This document shows positions 34,273 through 45,144 of a DNA stretch of 64,000 nt, piece after piece. A model generated the notes under the pieces. It saw only the letters and a list, made by a program, of their open reading frames with translations, had not been told where the DNA came from and ran no database searches. Source of the stretch: Margaritispora aquatica. Lineage: Eukaryota > Ascomycota > Leotiomycetes > Helotiales > Discinellaceae. Made by a program: the position numbers and the translations under genes. Each line of letters begins with the position of its first letter. The first letter of the stretch is position 1. The DNA lies in NCBI GenBank assembly GCA_007644065.1, contig VJWN01000022.1, positions 248,001 to 312,000 of the forward strand. The letters are read 5' to 3'.

Positions 34273-35703
34273 ATGAAGTACTCCTGTGTCATCGCCGCTG
34301 CGTCGGCTACCTTTTCTTTCGTCTCTGCACATGGAGGTGTTATAGAATACTCGTTCGATGGCACAATCTATGCCGGATATGATCCGTGAGTCAATTACCG
34401 CTGTCTGTCCCCCGATCCATCTCAGCGACTGACAGTCTTCCAGAGGCCGTGCAAGTATCAAGAGGCGCCAGGACGCATGGATGGAGAAAAGAGCAGACTC
34501 CAACATCCAGCGCAAATGGGACTCATGGGACCCAGTCGACGGCGCCATTGGCTCCACACTGACCATCTGTAACGACCCCGGAACACCCGCCACAGCATAC
34601 GCCTCAATCGCAGCCGGCGGCACTGTCAGTGCTTGCTTTAACCAGCCGTGGGCGCATAACAGCGGCCCTTTGACCGTCTACATGGCTGCCTGCCCTAATG
34701 ACGATTGCACTACTGTCGAGACTACGGACCTAGACGCTCTGAAGTGGTTCGCCATTTACAAAGAGGGTCTCATTGATGGGGAGTGGGCCACTGAAGCGTA
34801 CATGGAAAGCAACAGCAACTGTCTCACGCACATCATCCCAGAGACTCTGGTAGCCGGGAATTATTTGATCAGACATGAGACCATTGTATGTATTCTACAA
34901 TAATATGTCTCAAAACTACCCCCAACTGACCTGATATGCTTTTTAGAACCTGGCCAAGGTCGAGTTCTATGCCAACTGCGCAAATGTCAAAGTCACCGGC
35001 TCGGGAACAGACACCCCGGATGACACTTTCCTTAAGACAATCGCTGAAATCTATGTGGACGGTGGTAAGTGGCTCCAGTATTTGATCATCTGCGTCTTTC
35101 TTTTAAGAGAGTCCTGCTTGTAGTCAGCCACGACATTGGACGGCGAAGCTAACGATCCCCCCAGACGAATCCCTCGTAGCAATCGACGGCACGCCGGATT
35201 CCTACACCGTCCCAGGCCCTAATGTGTGGCCTGCTAACACGGCAGAAGGTGGCCAAATCTTCGAAGTGACCGGAATCAAAAACGCTTGCTCTGGAAAGGC
35301 ACAAGCTTCTGGAGAATGCCAGGATGGTGGTGATGATACCTCCACCCCTACTCCACCCGATGTAACAGCCACGGCCTCGACTTCTTCAAGCACGTCTTCG
35401 TCGAGCAGTGACGAAGATACTTCCGCCGTAAGTTCGTCTGTTGCTACCCCGACCACCTCGAGCAAGTCTTCCTCAAGCACATCTTCCTCAAACAGCGACG
35501 ATGACTCCAGCAGCGAAGAAGAGACTGTTTCTAGCGTCTCTGCGCCCAAGGCCACCACCTCTAGCACTGCAAACTCCTCCAGCAGCGGCACTGTTGCTGC
35601 GTATGGTCAGTGTGGTGGTGGAAGTGTTGCTGCGGCTGATTGTGTTACGGGCTATACTTGCAAGGAAATCAACGAGTGGTACTCGCAATGTATTGCTGCG
35701 TAA
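34273..35703 (+). CDS. AA9 lytic polysaccharide monooxygenase with CBM1
   Basis: Secreted copper enzyme that oxidatively cleaves cellulose. Exons 34273-34385, 34444-34885, 34947-35064 and 35165-35703 give 403 residues. The signal peptide is 1-19 (cut after FVSA), leaving the copper-binding N-terminal His20 (HGGVIEYSFDG). AA9 blocks follow: NQPWAHNSGPLTVYMAAC with the second copper His, IPETLVAGNYLIRHETINLA, VEFYANCANVKVTGSG with the axial Tyr, and SYTVPGPNVW. A Ser/Thr/Asp/Glu-rich linker of about 90 residues precedes a C-terminal CBM1 (AAYGQCGGG...GYTCKEINEWYSQC) with four Cys and aromatic residues. The usual His of the ALH motif and the Gln of Q-x-Y are not present (INLAKVEFY), and a run of the sequence between them is shortened. 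It is therefore a divergent AA9, and activity needs testing. Confidence 0.88.
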
Positions 35704-36946
35704 GGGCATGGGTAGCATGGTCCCCAAGGGCCAAATGTACGCAGCAATCACAAGGAACGGGGTATGTGCAGGCTCTGTGGTTTGGCTCTTGGTCGTGGAC
35801 CTGCGGATGAGATTTTGGCTCTGGACAGCTATCCAGAACGATTATAGGAATCGCTTTCCATTGTATATATTGGGATCTATAACTGTATTTACAACACCTT
35901 CAATTATTCTTTTTTGAATCTAACATGACGATTATGTGATTTCCTGTCTTTTTGCCTATTCTCCAAGGCGGTAACCTGCCTCACCAGTTACTGTGAGTTG
36001 CGGGTTCAGCTTATTTTCGCCATTTTTTTAGGTACATACTGTAGGCCCTACTAAGTTTATATAAAAATCTATACCCACTCCTAACTTCGTCTAACTACCC
36101 CTTGATATTATATCCATAATTCTAGTCTAAATTTAACCGGTAATTGAGACAGTGTCTATAGCTATAGAGGTCATGTGGGGGACGTGTGTTGTGTCCCACA
36201 GCTCACTTACCTCGTGCACCCCCTTTGAGATTAGCTCAGTGGTAGTATATGAGACATAGCAGATTCGGAGCATCTCTCCTCCTTACGTCTCTTGTATCTT
36301 TCGTTGTAGGGCCTATTAGGTAGAATAGAATCAGCTTTGCTTGCTCCCACACTTGCCAGCGTTTATGCTCCTAACGCCGTGATATTAAGGATTGTTGTCA
36401 AAACTTGACAGAAATAAAATGGAAAGGCCCTGGTCTATATGTAGCCTAATAGGAGATTAAATGCGGGAGTGAGAAGTGGGTACTGCTCAGGCTGCTCAGG
36501 TGAGCTAGCTGAGGAGTGGGTGACCCGAGGGTGATTCGCGCCTGCGTAGAAGCGGTGAGCTTACTAACCGACCTTAGGACAATGATTGGAAAAGTCATGT
36601 TCAGTGACTTGCTCAATGACCACTCTGCAAGCTACCTACCTTATGTTATCATAATAAAGATCTTGGTTTCGCTTAATTGTGAGAAAATTTTAAGCGGAGC
36701 GTGCCAAGGTGCCAAGTCGGGTGCGGCTTCCCATAGTGAGACATGCATGTCCAGGAATCTGGGCTCACATCATCGCTCAGCGCTCAGCGCTCAGCGGTGC
36801 TCGTATTGCATATTATACTCCGTAGATATCCAAACTTAAGCAACTTTACTGCAAGCTTGAGATAAGCAATATCTAGCGGCTCTACAAACTGCTCAAACTA
36901 AACCTTCAAACTTGGAGCATAATATCCATATACCCAGTGTTCGAAA
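35704..36946. other. Intergenic with a Pol III A-box-like word
   Basis: No protein gene is seen. At 36231-36243 the sequence TTAGCTCAGTGGT equals a tRNA A box, and AGATTCGGAG at 36261 weakly resembles a B box, but no cloverleaf can be folded around them. Around 36470-36560 short GCTCAGG/GAGTGGGTGA words recur, and GCTCAGC is repeated at about 36777-36796. Confidence 0.4.
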
Positions 36947-37270
36947 ATGCCTCCTGCCTCTCCCAACATACTCAATACCCGATCTCACAATCTCAAACCC
37001 CGCCAAATCAGAACCCGAACAGGTTACGCCATCATACTCCCTACCATTCTCGGCGTATTGGTAGTCGTATTAGCAGTCTATCTTGTGTTCTGGAGCAGAA
37101 AACGGAAGGTCAAAGCGAAAGAAGAGAGGAAGCGAGCGAGGGAGCAGAATATGAGGACATGGGGGAGAGATATGGGGGAGCCGGATATGAGAGGGAAGAA
37201 AGTTGGTGGGGATAAGTTATTGTTGGCGAGTCAGGGTGTTGGGATGGGTTTGGCTGTTCTTGGGCGGTGA
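36947..37270 (+). CDS. Small single-pass membrane protein, unknown
   Basis: A 107-residue frame beginning MPPASPNILNTRSH. Residues about 27-47 form one strong membrane segment (IILPTILGVLVVVLAVYLVFW). It is followed by a very basic stretch (SRKRKVKAKEERKRAREQN) and a Gly/Leu-rich end. The positive-inside rule predicts N-out, C-in. This layout is common among short uncharacterised fungal membrane proteins. The next gene downstream is convergent. Coding status rests on composition and a suitable start. Confidence 0.5.
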   Translation: MPPASPNILNTRSHNLKPRQIRTRTGYAIILPTILGVLVVVLAVYLVFWSRKRKVKAKEERKRAREQNMRTWGRDMGEPDMRGKKVGGDKLLLASQGVGMGLAVLGR

Positions 37271-37741
37271 TGTGAGGTGAGCAATATGTGTTGCTTTCTT
37301 TATGATGAGGCTGGGTATGGTAGGATGTTAGTCCATAAAGAGAATGCAGATTATCACTCCATTTTGGATAATGTACGGAAAGAGCATGGCAAACATATGC
37401 TGGTTCTACTGCGATGGGCTGGCGGTTCTTGGAAAGTGATTTACGTACAAAATATCACATAAATGTAAATTATATGCGAAGGAGATGGAGAAATGCGCGT
37501 GGGTTCATTGGAGTTGATCTTGAAGAGAATCTCTGGCCAAGCAGCTATCGAGAGATAGTTGCATAAGATCTCGCCATATCTATCAAGTCTTCTCCTTGTA
37601 ATCACAAAACCAGTGAATGATACCCGGTCATCATGATGCTAACAATTTGAAAATAATGATTCTCCGTAGCCTTCGACTGGATGCTGAGCTTAGCAGGAAC
37701 ATCAGAGTGTATCCAGTATCCAGCAATCTGCCGTATCGCTC
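37271..37741. other. Spacer between convergent genes
   Basis: 3' flanks of the small membrane protein gene and the 2EXR gene. Nothing else is recognised. Confidence 0.55.
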
Positions 37742-38723
37742 TCATTTCCTCCATCTAGCAGGTGTGCGAAAGCAATTGACAAACTGGATGGATGCAGTTG
37801 ACACACTATGTACGAGTCCCTCTGCAGTCCATTGTTCTGGGGTTCCTATGCAGACCAGTGGTGGTTGCCATGCTTTGTCATCGCCTCCTCTCAATCTGAT
37901 AGTGGCCAGAATCATGGGACGTAACAAGCTCTCGAATCTCTGAATTACGTTGGTCATCTTTCCGCGAACTATCATAGTAGTTAGCAAACAGAAAAATCCT
38001 TGTAAACAAACTAGGAGCGTCGCTACCGATACCTGACAAGAGACCACATGGCATCCACAAGAGAAGCAATTGAGTGTGAGAGTGCTGAGAAAAGATAACA
38101 CATACCAATTTTCTTAAGAAGGGGACTTTGCCCGCAGCATACGTCAATGGAGCAGTCTGGAAAATAATCAAAAGCTCTAGCTTTGGGAAGCTCGTGCAGA
38201 TATGGCAAAAGTCCCTCATGGTCATGTTCCGTGCAGAGTTTTGCAAGATCGATTTGATCTTCTCTAAGTCCTTAGAGATTCGTATCTGCATTCTGCTGGC
38301 TGTAAATATATCCAATGCCTCGATGCTATGAAAGCAAAGCTGGTAGTTTTTTACACAGTTGGTGAAGTTGACATAGAGTGGCTTTCCGACGTCATGTCGA
38401 AACGCGGGTTCGTACACCTTCAGCGCGGCGGCTCTTGACTGCTTCGAGACTTGGAGAAGCGATGGAAGCTTGCTCTTGTAAGCTGGGTATAGGTTGCTAT
38501 CTGCATATCCGGCTGTTGCTGCTACGGCTGTCGACTGTGCTGGACTCAAAACTCGGATGCATGAAGAACCTTCATTTCTAGCGGCGATGTCCCGGATATC
38601 AAGCTGGATCTCCTTTGGAAGGCGTAAGAAGAGTTGAAAGCCTCCGAAATGCCTAATCCAGTGAGGGCATGGACGGCGAAAGAATTCGATCCATGGAGGA
38701 TGAATGGTCTTTGGGCGATGCAT
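37742..38723 (-). CDS. 2EXR-domain protein, two or more exons
   Basis: Exon 1 is 38723-38106. The core reads GGFQLFLRLPKEIQLDIRDI (first motif E-I-Q; the usual Trp after Ile is Arg), CIRVLSP, LPSLLQVSKQSRAAALKVY (second motif Q-S-R), LYVNFTNCVKNYQ and FPKLELLIIF. A GTATGT donor at 38105 must be used, since unspliced translation loses the family pattern. The conserved 3' part (RFESLLRPMILATIRLRGGD, then WQPPLVCIGTPEQW) resembles the tails of the 31.1 and 42 kb genes and ends at 37742. A TTGTCAG acceptor at 38033 gives a 302-residue protein but inserts a hydrophobic stretch. A TGATAG acceptor at 37969 with a GCTAAC branch fits better but needs a different donor. The exact intron is unresolved. 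Confidence 0.7.
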
Positions 38724-40079
38724 CTTGTAGTTGTCAGGTGAGCATCCTTTGGTTGTGGTCTACTTGATGTCGCGGGTTGATCTTGCAGACGGCGAAAGGG
38801 AGTTTTATGAAATCAAGGCTTAGCCTATTGTTGTTGAGTGGAAAGTCGGTTGTCAGGTCGGTTGTTGACTTGTTAGAACTCGCAACGACTAGAGGTCGCG
38901 ATATAAATCACATGACGTGAACTCGAGGACTTTTTGAGCAGATGGAATCTGGAGGTCACCGATATATCACTAGGAGAGGAAAACTCATGAGGGTATGGAG
39001 ATAAAAGCAGAGCATATATTTCAAGGGGTAGGGAAGTCTTGCTATCGCGCTCGCCTGTTACTAGGCAGGCTAAGCAGAGCCCAGAAAAAACCAGATTGAT
39101 GAGAAAGAGTGACTACATCGGATTTTCAAACGACAGAGATAGCTAAATAGTAGCTTCTGACTTTAGAAGATAGCAAGAGTCGGACAGCCGGAGTTGTATG
39201 ACTTCGGAAATGCTTTTACTAGACTTCCAAGAAAGGAATCAGAGGAATCCTGGTCTGAAGATTAGGTTTAGGAATTTACAATGAACTCTCAGTTTCGTGG
39301 TTCACAGAATGAAATTTGACTGGCATAGATTCTCAAGAAGACCCAGAAACACGATTGCTATTGGTATGGTGGGTCACTTGAACTATAGTTTCCGCTATAG
39401 CCGCTCCCTCAAATCATGCTCTGTGGCTGCCTTGCCACCAATTCTTCAAAAAGCTGCGATGTATTCGTAGAAATAGGACAGTTGAACTTGGTGACGATAG
39501 CTTCCATCATAAATATTTCATCGTGGTAGCCTTTACTCTACCAGACTCCTCGCTTTCCACTTCAACCAAAATCTGCTACCCATGCATTCATCGACCTAAA
39601 ATATCTGATTGCAGACTCGTGCGAATCATACCAATAAAGTTATTGGGAATTCGCTGGTTGAGCCTTGCAAATACTTTCGACTCTCGACATCCTTGTTAGA
39701 GCCCTCATGTTCAAACTTGAGAGAGGTCGAAAATCAATTATGTGACTGTTAGAAAGTGATGTGTGATGATTCAATCACAGGGCAATAAACCATTGTGCTT
39801 CGGTGCCAAGCCTATCGTTGGCGACGTCCAAGCTGGGGTTTCCTCTCCCTCTGATTTGTGTTGGATCTTCAAGAAGAGTTTGATACACCTAGGTCCACCT
39901 TTCCTCGAGAAGATCTCTTGGAACTCTTCTGGCTTGACTGTAAATCAACTTGACTGTTCGATATTTCCTGTCGAATTCGAGTTGTAAACATGTAATCTGC
40001 CTCTACTTGTTGGCTCCTCAAGCTTTAATATCTTCAATTATAGAAACGAGAACATTGACTTGTAAGTGTGTAGTGGTAG
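38724..40079. other. Intergenic, no gene recognised
   Basis: Upstream of the 2EXR gene; no recognisable ORF. The 39763-39987 frame is short and featureless. Confidence 0.55.
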
Positions 40080-40790
40080 AGACAAGCCCTATAGAAGTAA
40101 CTCCGTTATAATTAATAGTAAAGTCCGTTATATCAATTGTTATAATAAATAACGCGAATTCTTAAAGGTTATAACGACCTTTACTATTAATTATAACGAA
40201 ATTCGACTTATTTTATACCTATCTTTTGGACTTTTATAATAATTCTTTTTATAACGACTTCTACTATAAAAAATAACGATTTTTTTGTAACGACTTTTAC
40301 TATTAAAAATAACGAATCTTAATATATATATCTAAAGCCCTAGCTTACGAATCTATCTACGAATCTATATACTATCTCTAGATCTACTACTTACCTTTAG
40401 ATCTACTCCTGACTTACCTTTGGATCTGCTCCTAACTTACCTTTGGATCTACTGTCTATAAGAGAACGAAGGAAAGTAAGGAAAGAGAATAAAGAATAAG
40501 GGGAATAAGGTTTCTACGGTAGTAAAATATCTAGGTACTATCTATTTTATATAATATAAAGGATCCGGATACGATATCTATATAAATATCTATACGTATA
40601 GATCTATATAACGAAAGTCGTTATTAAATATAGTAAGATATATTATAAGTCTAGTAGTATAGTAGTTCTTACTATTAATTATAACGAAGTAAAAATCTAC
40701 TTACTAACCTTCGTTATATTCGAAACCGAGTTACTATATTTTATAACGAGATCGCTATTACTTATAGTGATCTTGGTTATAATGTATGAA
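40080..40790. repeat. AT-rich block with recurring TTATAACGA words
   Basis: About 700 nt of strongly AT-rich sequence with recurring words such as TTATAACGA, ACTATTAATTATAACGA and TTTACTATTA on both strands, and GGATCTACT/CTTACCTTTGGATCT repeats at 40380-40455. It is flanked by sequence of normal composition. No ORF. Most likely a transposon remnant degraded by repeat-induced point mutation; inferred from composition. Confidence 0.6.
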
Positions 40791-42024
40791 GAACCTGCTT
40801 CCGTAGGGAAGTCTCAAGTCCACCAGCAGTCTTTTTATCTTGCTTGCGTTGCTTCATATACCTTGGTATTTTGAAACAGCGTCTAGGAAAGTTTTCCGAG
40901 CATACATATCATGAAATATAACTATATCTCGTCCGCAATCGAGAAATGCCCATATTTCTTGAAAGATATCTACAAATACCCTCTTGTATTATTTCAGGCG
41001 GCTTTCCTAGCATCAGAGTTCGTCGACACGAGCGCTACCCGTTTAGTTGGGTGCAAGCAAACAGCATGGTCGACACTTGGCCAACCTATTGGTGAAACTA
41101 GTGAGATGATGGCTGAGTGGGAATTCTGAAGGGCTGCCCTTCCATTCAATACCTGAGACTAAGATCCCCATATAGCCATAAATACAAGGCTGAGTGGTCT
41201 CGTAGGCAAGTTGTCGAGCGACAGCTCCCACTACGTTTGGGGATTAGGAAGAATACCCGCTCTTTTAGCTCCTCGATAGTCGGGTTAGATACTCACGATT
41301 CGAGGCTGTAACTCCTTGGGACGACGAGGGAGCCGAAGAAAGTTCGTAATCTGCTTCTAGAACCAAGGGCAACGCTGAGCGAAGCATTTATTTCACAGTG
41401 TATTGAACTGATTCGAGCGATTCATATCTGTTGTGTAGAAAGTCCGAAGAGTATTTTTTCTGATGTTGCAACGGCTGACTGTGTACGAGTCAATTTTTGT
41501 TAGAAGATTAGATTCACTATGTCACATATATATGCACCAGTTTGTTTTTATATTTTCAAGGACGAAACGGGATTCAACTTTCTAATATCATGAATGCGCA
41601 ACAGCGAAAGGTGAACTGCTTTTATAGCCTACGCTGTTTGTGGTGCACATCAGTGAAATTCCTTTACGAGGCTAACCTACTGGGAATCAACAGCCTCATA
41701 ACACCACACATAAATATGCGGCCCTTGTGACTCAAGGATTTTATCCTTCCTCAATTCCAGAAAGAGATTTGATCATGAGAATTCCGCGGGATTTTTCGAT
41801 CTAAAATCAAGGACCGCGGATATTAAAAGCAAGATCTGTGATGTAAGTCGAATGATGTTTTCTTTTCTCCAATATGTCTCTTTTTCTGAATTCAAGCTGA
41901 CTTATCGTCTCAAAATGAGATCTCTCGTCACCAAGCAGCTGTCGCCAGATTATTTCTCGCATGATGCATCGTCCTCACCTATTCAGTCCTCCTTAGGTTG
42001 GTATCTACGATAGGCCGTGTCCGT
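40791..42024. other. Intergenic, no gene recognised
   Basis: Short ORFs only. An ATG at 41915 followed by MRSLVTKQLSPDYFSHDASS may be the true start of the next 2EXR gene, but it is in a different frame and no valid intron connects them. Confidence 0.45.
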
Positions 42025-42786
42025 AGTTCGAAAAGCAGCTTCTGTCGTTTCCACAATTTCCAAGATTACCCGTAGAGCTTCAATTACTCATTGTAAGGAT
42101 GTTTCATATTTCATGTCCCCTGCTTGCTAATGTTTGAAATATAGTGGGAGCTTGCTGTAGAGTCAGATGAAAGAGCTGTACTGCAATTCTGGACGGAGAA
42201 GAAGTACTTCTCATCCGCTTCCAGGGTCAAGAACGTACACCATGCTTTATCAGACGGCATGCTGGGCGCGTGCTCAAACTTCCCTAATGCCATGTGCAAG
42301 CGAAGAAAGATCTCACCAGCGGCAAAAGCTGCGACGGATGTTCCAATTTGCTTTGATTTTTCGACAGATTGGCTAAGTTTCGACGATTTTGATGCTTATC
42401 TTTCATTTGCGGCAAGATGCAAAGATCCCGCAACTACTACACTTGATGCACTCCAATTGAAGAGGGTCATGGTCACCGTTCCAGATATTTTAACCATTGA
42501 TGACATCGCCGACCGCTGTACAACCTTTCTGAACTTAGTTCAACTTCAGATATATGAACCAGATCGTGGACCGACTCGCCTAAACACTTTTCTGGCAGTT
42601 TGGCGATACCCTAACTACAGTGCCTACCAGAACACTTTGGTGCACATATATCCTGCTGAAAAAGTGCTCGGAATGATGCCGCCATTAAGAGCGATGGTCC
42701 AGCATCGCTCTCAAAGTCGTCAAGGAAACTTTACTACTTGGAAACCCCCCGTCATTCAAGCAGGAACTTCAGAGCTGTGCACTTAA
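42025..42786 (+). CDS. 2EXR-domain protein, N-terminus unresolved
   Basis: The conserved core is split by an intron. FPQFPRLPVELQLLI (42048-42092, first motif E-L-Q) joins across a 52-nt intron (42093-42144, GTAAGG...GCTAAT...TATAG) to WELAVESDERAVLQ. The intron falls exactly between the Ile and Trp codons of the motif. The second exon runs 42145-42786 (214 codons with stop) and includes LDALQLKRVMVTVPDIL, FLNLVQLQIYE and GNFTTWKPPVIQAG. The last is the counterpart of the TSWRPPKVVRG tail of the 31.1 kb gene. No ATG lies in frame upstream; a TAG occurs at 42022. The second ExR region is not recognisable. Either an upstream exon is missed or the gene is 5' truncated. Confidence 0.6.
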
Positions 42787-43560
42787 ACTGACATCAGACC
42801 TGAAAATAACTGTTAACTTAAGATATTCTTGGACCCTTTCATTCCATCGCTTTCGTGTAGCAGTGTTCCCAGATAAACCCAATATCCAGACAGGGTCGGT
42901 ACCACACTCCTCAAATGGAAGGGCCTCTAAGCGCTCGTCATCCCCTCGAGCAGATCAGCTGAGGAGTGGAGAATCAATTCTCATAAAGTAATATGTGACG
43001 ATGTGCGTGTGCCTGAGCGAAATCGAATTGTACATGCTTGCGATTTGTTGGTACACATGAGGATGAGTGTGTGGTCAGGTGATGATTCGACGAGCATATG
43101 ATGGACAACCTTGTGAATCGAGGGTGAAAGACAAACCATTAGTTAAGTAGAAACTCAGCAGGAGTTTCACAAAATGAATCTTCGAACAATCGAGAGGCCG
43201 TCCTCTCGATGCTGGTGTTGTAAAGAATAAGCGAGACACGTCCTTGGAAAAGTATATATCACGTGCGGCATGATTTCTCCAACCACTTCAGGTTCCAGCT
43301 CTTGCAGACAGCCATCTTTCATTCAATGGACTCAGACTGGCGCAGGAAACCAGAACGAAAAAGAAATGGGCCAGTACAAAAATACCCGTCGGGATAAAGG
43401 ACGTGGAATATAAACGATGGTAAGGAAGTGTCAAGAAATACTTATTACGAGTAGGTTCTCTAGGTGCCATAAAAGCCTATATGTCTATTATAGCACAGAG
43501 GTTTATGCCACAGAACGAAGTTATATAATATGTGGCATAAACGAGAGGTAGCATCTACTT
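42787..43560. other. Intergenic, no gene recognised
   Basis: 3' flanks of two convergent genes. A 60-codon minus-strand frame at 43288-43470 has a hydrophobic stretch but no other support. Confidence 0.5.
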
Positions 43561-45144
43561 CTATCGATCTACAAAAACAGGCTGCCTCTTCTCTACAAAA
43601 GCCTTCATCCCCTCCGTTCGATCTTCAAGGGAAAAGCTGGCATAATATAATCCTCTTTCCAATTTCAACCCGGCACCCAGATCCGTTTGTTCGGCTGCAT
43701 GAATCACATCCTATTAGTATCCTATAAATTCGACCCTCTTTCTAAATTCCGAAAACCAAGAGAAGAATGAATGCAAACTCACCATTCAAAATACTCTCCT
43801 TAGCCAATGCCACTACCCTCCCACTCAAGCCCGCAATCTTCCTCGCCATTTTCAAAGATCCTTCCAACAATTCGCCATCCTTAAAACACTTACTCACCAA
43901 CCCCCATGCTTCCAACTCTCCACCTATGACCGTTTCCCCGCTCAAAATCATATCCATAGCCTTCCACTTGCCCAGCGCGCGGGCTAATCTCTGCGTTCCT
44001 CCCGCTCCGGGGATAGTTCCTACGGTTAGTTCTGGGAGGCCAAACTTTGCGGACGGGGTAGAGTAAATGATATCGCACATGAGAGCGAGTTCGAAGCCCC
44101 CGCCGAGGGCGAATCCTGCAACTGCACAGCTGTGCCGTATTGTTAATAAATAATCGAGAAACAAGATAAGATAATGGGTAGTCCTACATGATGGGTTTAC
44201 GCATGCTGGTTATGGAATCAGAGAGATCTTTTAGGTAGGAGATCCGGTGGGCTTCTGAAGTGGTGAGACTTAACATTTCTGAGAGGTCGGCGCCGGCTGG
44301 GCGATGTTAGTGACGTGTTCTTGTGGTGTGAAGCTTCTACGGAAATGGATAGGAAGTTGGAGAGAAAGTGTTTCAAAGACGTTGAAATTCAGAGCAATTT
44401 TAACACAACTGATTCATGGGGACTTGAATTAACCATAGTACGACTTTTGTGTAGCTGGGAGAAACTAAATTGCCGCCAGTCACAAACCAAAACATGTATA
44501 TTCGGATCTGAGGACAAGGTTACTTGACCTTTCCAACTCTTTCCACTTAAAAGCCGGAATGTAAATCTCCACAGTCCCTTATCCGTACATCTTCTCGACA
44601 GGTCTCTATACCGTTGGCCAATTCTGCTCGGAGGAACTACCGCCGAAGCAAAGCATAATGCCAATTGCATCGCATTTTTCTTCAAAATTGATGACATAAA
44701 AAAACAGGAGATATAAATGCAAGACTTCAAATCCGGGAATACCGCAAACCCAGAACCTCTGAATGATCAACACCTTGGGTTGAAAACTGGAGGTTTATGA
44801 ATGCCAACTTCCTAGAAAAACCAGGAACGCATAAGACCAAGATTCCTTTTAGAGAATCTGACCCGACAAAAGGCCACAGTGAGGGTCTCTGACTGATACC
44901 ACACCCACTCAGAACATTCTCCACAATTTCACGTACCTGAAAATGGCCCTGCAGCTTGACTCCCTGTCAACACCACAACCTTCACCTTCCCATCTCGTTC
45001 CACCATTTCAACCGCTGAACAAATATCGTCAATCAGTTTTTGCGACAGTGCATTTCTCTTCTCGGGGCGATTGAGTTTTATTAGAGCTATGCCATCATCG
45101 TCGACAGTGACCTGGACTAGAGAATTGTTGTTTGGGGGCTCCAT
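43561..45144 (-). CDS. Enoyl-CoA hydratase/isomerase (ECHS1-like)
   Basis: Crotonase-fold enzyme hydrating 2-trans-enoyl-CoA in fatty-acid or branched-chain oxidation. Exons 45144-44937, 44296-44188, 44129-43783 and 43694-43561 give 265 residues. Motifs in order: IALIKLNRPEKRNALS, VVVLTGS...FSAGADLSEM (oxyanion region), and PIICAVAGFALGGGFELALM with the first catalytic Glu. Next come CDIIYSTPSAKFGLPELTVG and TIPGAGGTQRLARALG with the second Glu; then the C-terminal LEDRTEGMKAFVEKRQP. Both Glu residues of hydratases are present. No clear mitochondrial presequence or peroxisomal SKL-type end is seen, so location is open. Intron 1 (44297-44936) is 640 nt, about ten times the local norm, yet has a good GTACGT donor and CACTAAC branch site. 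Confidence 0.92.

Noticed and set aside
35202..35591. Minus-strand 129-codon ORF rich in Glu/Val/Leu
   Set aside because: Antisense shadow of the Ser/Thr/Asp linker and CBM1 region of the LPMO.
36231..36303. tRNA gene
   Set aside because: A-box word present but no acceptor, D, anticodon or T stems can be paired.
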